Below are positions 27,768 to 34,385 of a DNA stretch of 64,000 nucleotides, piece by piece; the stretch's first letter is position 1; every line of letters begins with the position of its first letter. The stretch covers positions 1,736,001 through 1,800,000 of the forward strand of contig NZ_JACHNE010000001.1 of NCBI RefSeq assembly GCF_014205255.1. Reading direction: 5' to 3'. The notes beneath the pieces were generated by a model that was given only the letters and a program-made list of their open reading frames with translations, had not been told where the DNA came from and did not search any database. The translations under genes and the position numbers were made by a program. The DNA comes from Streptomyces caelestis (GTDB lineage Bacteria > Actinomycetota > Actinomycetes > Streptomycetales > Streptomycetaceae).

Positions 27768-30019
27768 GCACGGAGCCGGAGACCACGGAGGACGCCGAGC
27801 CGGGGACGCCGACCGGTGGTGCGGAGACCGAGGGGACCCAGGGGGACGCAGCCGGTTCCGGGGAGGTGCCCGAGGGCGGTGGGACCGAGGGGGACGCAGC
27901 CGGTTCCGGGGAGGTGCCCGCGGCCGAGGGGGCCGAAGGGGACGCAGCCGCTTCCGGTGAGGTGTCCGAGGCCGAGGCCGAGCTGCGGGCACAGCGGGCC
28001 GTGCGGGAGCGTATCGAGCAGCGCAAGGCCGAGAAGAAGGCGCCGATCGAGGCCGGCACCAAGCTGAGCGGCAAGGCCGCCGATCTGCTCGCGGCCGTAC
28101 GGGCCGTGGAGAGCGGCGAGAAGCCGGTCGCCACGGTGTTCCAGGACCCCGAGCCCGCCCCCCGGCGCTCCGCCCCGGAGCCGGTACGACGGCCGCAGCC
28201 CGTGTCGGCCGAGGCCGCCGCCGCGTCGACGGCTCCCGCGCCGGCGGCGGTGCAGGCCGTACGGCAGGTGCTCGGCGAGGGCGGCGCCCCCGAGGTGCTC
28301 GCGCCGCAGGTGGCCGCGGCACTCGGCGAGGGCGCGGACGAACAGCTGCGCGCGGATCCCTGGCAGTTGCTGCGGGTCGCCGGCGTGCGGCCCGAGCAGG
28401 CCGACGGGTTCGCGCGGGCCCTGCTCGGCGCCGAGTGCGGTCCGGACGACGAGCGGCGGGGCCGGGCCGTCACCGTCTGGCTCCTGGAGCAGGCCGCGCT
28501 GGCCGGGCATACCGCCCTGGAGATGCCGGCGCTCCTCGCGGCCCTGGCCCAGCGGGGCGTGCCGGACCCCGACAGCGCCGTGCAGGACGCGATCGCGGAG
28601 GGTGACGCGCTGGTCTTCCAGGACGCGCTGGAGGAGACCGGTGCCGCGCCGGCACCGGCCGGGGAAGAGGACACGGAGGAGGACGAGGAGCGTCCGGTCC
28701 GTGTCCTGGCCGGGCTTGAGCGGTACGCGCTCGCGGAGGAGAGCCTGGCCGACGGTCTGGCCCGGCTGGTGAACTCGGTGCCCAAGCAGGACGGTTCGGC
28801 CGAGGACTGGGAGCGGGTCGCCGCCGCGGCCCAGGGCTCGACGGGTGAGCTGCTCCGCGCGGTCGCCGCTCATGGCCTGGTCCTGCACACCGGGGGCGAG
28901 GCCTCCCTGACCGAGCCCGCGGCGCTGCTGACCGCCGCGCACACCCTCGGCCTGCGTGCCTGGGCCGCCACCCACGGCCCGATCGGCCGCACCCGCTTCG
29001 CGGCCCTGCTGGGCCGGCAGACAGCGCCCGGCACCCCGTCCACGGACGCCCACTCCCCCGTCGCCCACTCCCCCGTCACCACCGTCGCCGGACTGCTCTC
29101 CGGGGCCGAAGGACCTGGCCGGGATGCCGACGGGGCGCTCGACCTCGATCTGCTCGTCGTGCTCGACGCGCCGCAGCTGGATGTCGAGACGGCCGCGCTG
29201 CTGACGGAGTCGCTGCCGGACGGGGCGCGGCTGGTGCTGGCCGGGGACCCGGGGGTGCTGTGGTCCGTGGGTCCGGGCCGGGTGTTCGCGGATCTGCTCG
29301 CGGCGCGGATCTGCCCGCAGGTCGCCTCGCGGCAGCCGGATCCCGGGCCGCTGGGCGAGCTGGTCTCCGGTATCGGCATCGGCGAGCTGAACCAGGTCGA
29401 GGCCCCGGGCAAGGAGGTCGTGATCGTGCCCGTGCGGGACGCCGGCGAGGCCGTGCACCGGACGGTGCAGCTCGTCGTGGACTCGGTGCCGCGGGCGCTC
29501 GGCGTACCGGCCGAGGAGACGCGGGTGATCACACCGGGGCACGGCGGCGCCGTCGGCACGCGCGCGCTCAACGCGGCGTTGAAGGAGCGGCTCAATCCGG
29601 GCCCGGGCCGCTTCGGCGGCTTCGACCCCGGTGACCGGATCGTCTACTCCCCCGTGCCGGGCCGTGCGCTGCCGGGCCGCGTGGTGAAGGCGGATGCCGA
29701 GGGGCTGCACCTGTCGTGCGAGGGCGAGGCTGTCGTCGTCCCGAAGGAGCGGGTGGAGCAGTCCGTACGGCACGGCTGGGCGCTCACCGCGCACCAGGCG
29801 GTGGGGAGCCGGTGGCCCGCGGTGGTCGTGGTGCTGCCCGGCGATGCCGCGCAGGCCCTCAGCCGGCCGTGGGTGTACACGGCGTTCGGGCGGGCCGACC
29901 GCCATCTGTCCGTCGTGCACGGGGTGGAACAGGCGTTGGCCCGGGCCGTCGCCGAGGTTCCGGCGAAGCCCCGGACGACCCGGCTTCCGGTGCTGCTCGC
30001 CCCGCAGATCAGCGGCTGA
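27764..30019 (+). CDS. RecD2-like helix-hairpin-helix protein with degraded ATPase motifs
   Basis: A 751-residue protein laid out like the helicase RecD2 but apparently without a working ATPase. Residues 1-70 are three copies of a TEGDAAGSGEVP-like acidic repeat. Helix-hairpin-helix-like segments follow (about 160-290). The region that should hold Walker A reads GLVLHTGGEASLTEPAALLT (371-390) in place of a GxPGTGKT loop, and Walker B reads DLLVVLDAPQLD (462-473) instead of a DExx box. The SH3-like 2B insertion (NPGPGRFGGFDPGDRIVYSP) and the late motifs ALTAHQAVGSRWPAVVV and YTAFGRADRHLSV are recognisable but altered. The GTG start overlaps the aldo/keto reductase stop. It may be a structural DNA-binding partner rather than a helicase. 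Confidence 0.75.
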   Translation: MSTEPETTEDAEPGTPTGGAETEGTQGDAAGSGEVPEGGGTEGDAAGSGEVPAAEGAEGDAAASGEVSEAEAELRAQRAVRERIEQRKAEKKAPIEAGTKLSGKAADLLAAVRAVESGEKPVATVFQDPEPAPRRSAPEPVRRPQPVSAEAAAASTAPAPAAVQAVRQVLGEGGAPEVLAPQVAAALGEGADEQLRADPWQLLRVAGVRPEQADGFARALLGAECGPDDERRGRAVTVWLLEQAALAGHTALEMPALLAALAQRGVPDPDSAVQDAIAEGDALVFQDALEETGAAPAPAGEEDTEEDEERPVRVLAGLERYALAEESLADGLARLVNSVPKQDGSAEDWERVAAAAQGSTGELLRAVAAHGLVLHTGGEASLTEPAALLTAAHTLGLRAWAATHGPIGRTRFAALLGRQTAPGTPSTDAHSPVAHSPVTTVAGLLSGAEGPGRDADGALDLDLLVVLDAPQLDVETAALLTESLPDGARLVLAGDPGVLWSVGPGRVFADLLAARICPQVASRQPDPGPLGELVSGIGIGELNQVEAPGKEVVIVPVRDAGEAVHRTVQLVVDSVPRALGVPAEETRVITPGHGGAVGTRALNAALKERLNPGPGRFGGFDPGDRIVYSPVPGRALPGRVVKADAEGLHLSCEGEAVVVPKERVEQSVRHGWALTAHQAVGSRWPAVVVVLPGDAAQALSRPWVYTAFGRADRHLSVVHGVEQALARAVAEVPAKPRTTRLPVLLAPQISG

Positions 30020-30022
30020 CGA

Positions 30023-30065
30023 CGACGGCGGTGGTCGCGGGGCCTGCCCGTGACCACCGCCGTCG
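30023..30065. terminator. Bidirectional terminator
   Basis: Arms CGACGGCGGTGGTC and GACCACCGCCGTCG (14 bp) between the convergent RecD2-like gene and the acidic protein gene. Confidence 0.85.
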
Positions 30066-30087
30066 GGTGGCTGACTGACGCGTGCGC

Positions 30088-30801
30088 TCAGCGGCGGTCC
30101 GCGTCCAGCGGCTCCAGGTCCTCGTCCTCGTCCAGGTCGGTGTCGAGGTCCTCCTCCAGCTCCTCCGCGCCGTCGTCATCGTCATCGTCATCGACGCCGA
30201 TCTCGTCGTCGAACACGGCACTGACGTCGAAGCGGCAGACCACGCTCTGCGGATCGACCTGCTCGAACGGCGCCTCCAGCCACTCGCCGGGGTCGGCCGG
30301 TTCCTCCGCCGCCGTCACCCAGAGCGTGGAGTCGCCCTCCTCCAGCCCGAACTCCTTGTGCCGCGAGGCGATCTCGTCGGGTTCGAACTCGCCGAAGAGG
30401 AGGCCGAGCGCACCATGGATCGTCCCGGAGGCGGCCGGGCCGTCCTCACCCTCCGCGGCCTCGATCCGCTGCGCCTGCGCGAGCAGCCGCTGCGGCTCGG
30501 CCACCGCGTAGTCGCGGCGGATCAGTACGCTCAGCGCGTTCGGTTCCTCGGGCCCGGTGTACGGGGGCAGCGCGTCCTCCGTACCGGGGATCTCGAAGGG
30601 TGTGACCTCGTCGTAACGGTCGTAGAGCAGTTCGTCGTACACCTCTGCGGCCGCGGCCAGCTGGTTGAACGCCTCGTAGACGGCCGGGTCGTCCTCCCCC
30701 GACCTGCGTTCCACCGCGGCCAGGTGGCGGTCGAGCGCGGTCTTGACCGCCTCGGCGGCGGCACGTACCTCGGCAGCAGTGGGCTGCGCAGCATCAGACA
30801 T
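30088..30801 (-). CDS. Conserved hypothetical protein with polyacidic C-terminus
   Basis: A 237-residue protein I cannot assign. The N-terminal 170 residues are helical and predicted soluble (AEVRAAAEAVKTALDRHLAA, QLAAAAEVYDELLYDRYDEV). The last 40 are extremely acidic, including a run of seven aspartates, and resemble nucleic-acid-mimic or chaperone-like tails. ATG 30801 begins MSDAAQPTAAEV; there is no clear ribosome site directly upstream, suggesting a leaderless message. It is divergent from the DUF5703 gene (47 bp between starts). Confidence 0.75.
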   Translation of the reverse strand: MSDAAQPTAAEVRAAAEAVKTALDRHLAAVERRSGEDDPAVYEAFNQLAAAAEVYDELLYDRYDEVTPFEIPGTEDALPPYTGPEEPNALSVLIRRDYAVAEPQRLLAQAQRIEAAEGEDGPAASGTIHGALGLLFGEFEPDEIASRHKEFGLEEGDSTLWVTAAEEPADPGEWLEAPFEQVDPQSVVCRFDVSAVFDDEIGVDDDDDDDGAEELEEDLDTDLDEDEDLEPLDADRR

Positions 30802-30848
30802 AGTGCAGACGCTATCCGTACCAGGCCCCAGCCCGCACAATAGATGCG

Positions 30849-31037
30849 ATGCCGGAATACGAATTTGTCGACGTGTACGTACCGCGCGGGGTCTCCCGCA
30901 AGGAGACGGCACGTCTGCTGACGGACCATGCCGAGTACGGACACTGGGAGTTGTACCGTCTGAGCCTGCTGCGCGACGGCAGCCGCAAGGTGCGGTTGCG
31001 CCGGCGGATCATCCGTCAGGTGCGGGCCACGTGGTGA
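30849..31037 (+). CDS. DUF5703-family small basic protein
   Basis: A 62-residue protein, MPEYEFVDVYVPRGVSRKET to the C-terminal RLRRRIIRQVRATW. It matches the actinobacterial DUF5703 family as I remember it. The N-terminal half is a beta-strand/helix unit with acidic residues and the C-terminal half is strongly basic, which could contact nucleic acid or acidic partners. ATG 30849 lacks a classical ribosome site. Function unknown. Confidence 0.8.
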   Translation: MPEYEFVDVYVPRGVSRKETARLLTDHAEYGHWELYRLSLLRDGSRKVRLRRRIIRQVRATW

Positions 31038-31070
31038 GCTGAGACGGGGCACGGGGAGAAGGCACACACG

Positions 31071-31107
31071 GGAGCGGGCCCCGCATCGGCGGGGCCCGCT
31101 CCGTTTT
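31071..31107 (+). terminator. Hairpin terminator with T run
   Basis: Arms GGAGCGGGCCCCGC and GCGGGGCCCGCTCC around a short loop, followed by GTTTT; 33 bp after the DUF5703 stop and before the convergent chpC stop. Confidence 0.9.
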
Positions 31108-31133
31108 CCGGGGCTGTCAGGCCCATCGGGCTG

Positions 31134-31970
31134 TCAGGCCGAGGTGCGCGCCTTGCGGTAGAGGATCGAGCCCGCGAGCAGCGCGCCCGCGCCGGCCGGC
31201 AGGGCGAGGCCGAGCGGCAGGTCGCTGCCGGTGCTGGCGAGCTGGGCGTCGCCCTTGGGCTGGGTGACGAACTGGCTGCCCGGCTTGTTGCCGTGCGAGG
31301 AGCCGCCCGGCGTCTCGGTGTACGCACCGGGCGGCGTGCCCGGGGTGCCGGGGCCGCCCAGGTCACCCGGGCCGCCGGGGCTGCCCGGGTTCCCGGGATC
31401 GCCCGGATCACCGGGGTTGCCCGGGTTTCCGGGGTCACCCGGGTTGCCGGGGTTGCCCGGGTCACCCGGCTGTCCCGGGTTCTCGTTGCCGCCGCCGGGC
31501 GGGTTGGCGTGGTGCCCGCCGGAGCCGCCGTTCGCGCAGTCGTCGCCCGTGCTGGAGTTGCCGACGCCGACGACGTCGACGCTGTTGCCGCAGACGTTCA
31601 CCGGCACGTGGATCGGCGCCTGGACGTGGTTGCCCGAGCCGACGCCCGGCGAGTCGCCGGCGTGGCCGCCCGCGTGCGAGCCGTCGTGGCCGCCTGAATC
31701 GCCGTGTCCCTCCGACGACGATCCACCGTCCTGGTTGGCACACGAGTTGCCCACCGACGGGTTGAGGACACCGATCACGTTGACCGTGTTCCCGCACACG
31801 TTGACCGGCGCGTGCACCGGCGCCTGCACCGAGTTCCCGGACAGCACGCCGGGCGAGCCGGAACCGGAGCCCTGTGCGCCCGAGGCGGCGTGAGCGGAGC
31901 CGCCCGCGGCGGCGATCACGCCGGTCGCGGCCGCCACGGTCATCAGACCCTTGCGGGTGACCTGTCGCAT
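31134..31970 (-). CDS. chpC: Long chaplin ChpC with sortase signal and collagen-like linker
   Basis: A 278-residue cell-wall-anchored chaplin. A Sec signal ends near residue 28 (GGSAHA/AS). Two chaplin domains follow, about 37-79 (C59, C77) and 107-146 (C127, C145), each with the PGVxSGNxVQAPxHxPVNVCGN pattern. Residues about 164-212 are a Gly-X-Pro collagen-like linker ([20 protein letters not shown]). The C-terminus has the sortase motif LASTG (244-248), a hydrophobic helix and a basic tail RKARTSA. Long chaplins are attached to the wall by sortase E enzymes and recruit short chaplins to build the hydrophobic layer of aerial hyphae and spores. ATG 31970 was chosen for the signal peptide. 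chpH lies just upstream on the same strand. Confidence 0.95.
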   Translation of the reverse strand: MRQVTRKGLMTVAAATGVIAAAGGSAHAASGAQGSGSGSPGVLSGNSVQAPVHAPVNVCGNTVNVIGVLNPSVGNSCANQDGGSSSEGHGDSGGHDGSHAGGHAGDSPGVGSGNHVQAPIHVPVNVCGNSVDVVGVGNSSTGDDCANGGSGGHHANPPGGGNENPGQPGDPGNPGNPGDPGNPGNPGDPGDPGNPGSPGGPGDLGGPGTPGTPPGAYTETPGGSSHGNKPGSQFVTQPKGDAQLASTGSDLPLGLALPAGAGALLAGSILYRKARTSA

Positions 31971-32030
31971 TCCTGAATACCTGCCTTCGACCTGTCTCGA
32001 ATTCTTCTCGAATTCCTCGAAAGAAGCGTT

Positions 32031-32065
32031 CGGTCCCGGAGCGCATGGCATGCGCTCCGGGACCG
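32031..32065. terminator. chpH terminator, perfect 17-bp hairpin
   Basis: Arms CGGTCCCGGAGCGCATG and CATGCGCTCCGGGACCG around a single base, 35 bp after the chpH stop and 61 bp before the chpC start. It should separate the abundant chpH message from chpC. Confidence 0.8.
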
Positions 32066-32099
32066 ATGGCTTTGGACTCCCCTCAACGAGGGGGAAGCG

Positions 32100-32333
32100 T
32101 CACTTGTTGACGCAGGTGTTGCCGAAGGCGGGGTTCAGCAGCCCGATCACGGAGACCGTGTTGCCGCAGACGTTCACCGGGACGTGAACGGGGGCCTGAA
32201 TGACGTTGCCGGACACGACACCCGGGGAGTGCGCGGCGGCACCCTGGGCACCCGAGTCGGCGACGGCCAGACCCGCGCCCGCGAGAACCAGCCCACCGGT
32301 GGCAGCCGCAGCAGCGACGACCTTCTTGATCAT
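32100..32333 (-). CDS. chpH: Short chaplin ChpH
   Basis: A 77-residue secreted surface-active protein. Signal peptide MIKKVVAAAAATGGLVLAGA through LAVA, then the mature chaplin domain with [20 protein letters not shown] and cysteines near residues 55 and 74 that form a disulfide loop. Short chaplins assemble into amyloid-like fibrils at the air-water interface. It is nearly identical to S. coelicolor ChpH as I remember it. ATG 32333 has a strong AGGAGG 6-7 nt upstream. A candidate sigma-BldN promoter lies about 50 bp upstream of the start. Confidence 0.96.
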   Translation of the reverse strand: MIKKVVAAAAATGGLVLAGAGLAVADSGAQGAAAHSPGVVSGNVIQAPVHVPVNVCGNTVSVIGLLNPAFGNTCVNK

Positions 32334-32382
32334 TATTATCCTCCTAGTTGGCAAAGCGACCAATCTTGCGATCGCATTACCT

Positions 32383-32410
32383 GTAACGAGGAGGGAGTAA
32401 TGAGGCTACG
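32383..32410 (-). promoter_or_regulatory. Candidate sigma-BldN promoter of chpH
   Basis: On the minus strand CGTAGC (32410-32405) is followed by exactly 16 nt and CGTTAC (32388-32383). The sigma-BldN consensus I know is CGTAAC-N16-CGTTGA, so the match is 5/6 and 4/6. chpH is a known sigma-BldN target in other Streptomyces. It implies a leader of about 40 nt carrying the AGGAGG site. Confidence 0.6.
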
Positions 32411-32485
32411 AGCTTATGGTCGCATTCACCCTTCCCAGTCGATCTCGCACATCCGGCCGAATAGCGATGTTTCGCAGGGGCGGTT

Positions 32486-33811
32486 TCAGGATGCGTCGAT
32501 GAACCGGTCGAGCACCCGCACGCCGAACTTCAGGCCCTCCACCGGCACCCGCTCGTCCACGCCGTGGAACATGCCGGCGAAGTCCAGCTCCGGCGGCAGC
32601 TTCAGCGGCGCGAAGCCGAAGCCCCGGATGCCCAGGTCGTCGAAGGACTTCGCGTCCGTCCCGCCGGAGAGCATGTAGGGGATCGCCTTGGCGGTCGGGT
32701 CCTCGGCCAGCAGCGACGACTGCATCGCCTCCACGAGCGCCCCGTCGAAGGTGGTCTCGACGGCCTTGTCGGCGTGGACGTCCTCGCGCCGCACCTTGGG
32801 GCCGAGGATGCGGTCGAGGTCGGCGAGGAACTCGTCCTCGAACCCGGGCAGGAAGCGGCCGTCGACGTGGGCGGTCGCCTCGCCCGGGATGACGTTGACC
32901 TTGTAGCCGGCGCCGAGCTGCGTGGGATTGGCCGTGTTGCTCAGGGTCGCGCCGATGAGCTTGGCGATGCCCCCCAGCTTCGCGAGGGTCGACTCCATGT
33001 CCTCCGGGTCGAGTTCGGTGCCGAACGCGTCACCGAGCTCGTCGAGGAAGGCGCGGGTGGTCTTGGTGACCCGCACCGGGAACTTGTGCCGCCCCAGCCG
33101 CGCGACGGCCTCCGACAACTCGGTGATCGCGTTGTCCCGGTGGATCATCGATCCGTGCCCGGCCGTGCCGGCCACGGTGAGCTTCATCCAGTGCATGCCC
33201 TTCTCGGCCGTCTGGATCAGGTACAGCCGCCGCTCCTCGCTCACGGTGAACGAGAATCCGCCCACCTCACTGATCGCCTCGGTGACGCCCTCGAAGAGGT
33301 CCCGGTGGTTGTCGACGAGGTAGCGGGCCCCGTACGTGCCGCCCGCCTCCTCGTCCGCGAGGAACGCGAGGACGATGTCGCGCGGCGGCTTGCGCCCGCT
33401 GCGCAGCCGGTCCCGGACGACCGCGAGGGTCATCGCGTCCATGTCCTTCATGTCGACGGCACCGCGGCCCCACACGCAGCCGTCGGCGATCTCACCGGAG
33501 AAGGGGTGGTGGGTCCAGTCGTCGGCGTTGGCGGGTACGACGTCGGTGTGGCCGTGGATGAGGAGCGCCGGCCGGGAGCGGTCCTCGCCCTCGATCCGGG
33601 CCACCGTGGAGGCGCGGCCCGGGTGCGACTCGAAGATCTGCGGTTCGAGCCCCACCTCGGCGAGCTTCTCGGCGACGTACTCCGCCGCCTTGCGCTCGCC
33701 CGGACCCGAGTGGTCGCCGTAGTTGCTGGTGTCGATCTGGATCAGCTCGCGGCAGAGGTCCACGACCTCGTCCTCGCCGGTGACGTTCCTGGCCGTGTCC
33801 GTCTCGCTCAC
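32486..33811 (-). CDS. M20-family metallopeptidase (dipeptidase/deacylase type)
   Basis: A 441-residue zinc amidohydrolase of the M20/M25/M40 group. The metal motifs are LLIHGHTDVVPA (first His, bridging Asp), GRGAVDMKD (Asp), FLADEEAGG (general-base Glu and Glu ligand) and the C-terminal FHGVDE (His). The dimerisation domain includes GTAGHGSMIHRDNAI. GTG 33811 has GGGAGGAA 5 nt upstream. Members hydrolyse dipeptides, acyl-amino acids or carnosine-like amides; the substrate here is unknown. It is the next gene upstream of the chaplins on this strand but separated from chpH by the chpH promoter. Confidence 0.9.
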   Translation of the reverse strand: MSETDTARNVTGEDEVVDLCRELIQIDTSNYGDHSGPGERKAAEYVAEKLAEVGLEPQIFESHPGRASTVARIEGEDRSRPALLIHGHTDVVPANADDWTHHPFSGEIADGCVWGRGAVDMKDMDAMTLAVVRDRLRSGRKPPRDIVLAFLADEEAGGTYGARYLVDNHRDLFEGVTEAISEVGGFSFTVSEERRLYLIQTAEKGMHWMKLTVAGTAGHGSMIHRDNAITELSEAVARLGRHKFPVRVTKTTRAFLDELGDAFGTELDPEDMESTLAKLGGIAKLIGATLSNTANPTQLGAGYKVNVIPGEATAHVDGRFLPGFEDEFLADLDRILGPKVRREDVHADKAVETTFDGALVEAMQSSLLAEDPTAKAIPYMLSGGTDAKSFDDLGIRGFGFAPLKLPPELDFAGMFHGVDERVPVEGLKFGVRVLDRFIDAS

Positions 33812-34006
33812 GTGCTTCCTCCCGGTGTCACTGCTGGTGGGTCCCCCTCATCCTCCCTCTCCCCGGCCCGCACCCCAAGACCGGTCCCGGCCCGTCACAC
33901 GCCGTTCACGCCCGGCCGGGTGCGGGCGGGGGGTGATCGGCCACCCCCGAGAGCCTGGTAATGTTTACGTCGTCGCCACGGGGAGGACCCGCGCGACAGA
34001 CACCTT

Positions 34007-34091
34007 GTCCGGGTGGCGGAATGGCAGACGCGCTAGCTTGAGGTGCTAGTGCCCTTTATCGGGCGTGGGGGTTCAAGTCCCCCCTCGGACA
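34007..34091 (+). tRNA. tRNA-Leu (anticodon GAG)
   Basis: An 85-nt class II tRNA. The acceptor stem pairs GTCCGGG (34007-34013) with CTCGGAC (34084-34090), with one G-T pair, followed by discriminator A. The anticodon arm CTAGC-TTGAGGT-GCTAG places GAG at 34040-34042. The variable arm is long (TGCCCTTTATCGGGCG) as required for Leu, and the T arm contains GGTTCAAGTCC. CCA is not encoded. A terminator follows. Confidence 0.96.
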
Positions 34092-34098
34092 CAGATGG

Positions 34099-34125
34099 AA
34101 AAGCCCCTCTCGTCGAGGGGCTTTT
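34099..34125 (+). terminator. tRNA-Leu terminator
   Basis: Arms AAAAGCCCCTC and GAGGGGCTTTT around TCGTC, ending in a T run; a textbook intrinsic terminator 8 bp after the tRNA. Confidence 0.93.
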
Positions 34126-34261
34126 CGTCGTTTGCGGGGACGCTCTTCGAGGGTGGCCGGGGGAAATGTGGGCGACATCTCGCCAGGCCGGGAGAAGCAC
34201 AGGTGGGAGCCGGGGCTCCGGGCCTCCGGGCCGTCTCGCGTTTGCCTCCCAGTGGCGGACA

Positions 34262-34292
34262 TGACAGGGCGAAGTCACCCGACCACTAGAGT
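34262..34292 (+). promoter_or_regulatory. Possible promoter of the synthetase-peptidase pair
   Basis: TGACAG at 34262-34267 and TAGAGT at 34287-34292 with 19-bp spacing, about 90 bp upstream of the synthetase start. The rest of the 260-bp gap after the tRNA terminator shows no gene. Confidence 0.4.
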
Positions 34293-34385
34293 ATTGGGCT
34301 TGTTCGCACCGGAACGGAACATCCCCAGGCAGACCTGCGGGCCCACCGGCGCCCCGGATGACCGGGTTCGAGACTCGAGGATCCG

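Noticed and set aside
31330-31500. Regular short repeats in chpC as a CRISPR-like array
   Set aside because: The 9-bp periodicity is in frame and encodes Gly-X-Pro triplets; there are no spacers.
34043-34289. Short frames overlapping tRNA-Leu
   Set aside because: They read through the tRNA and its terminator and have no support.
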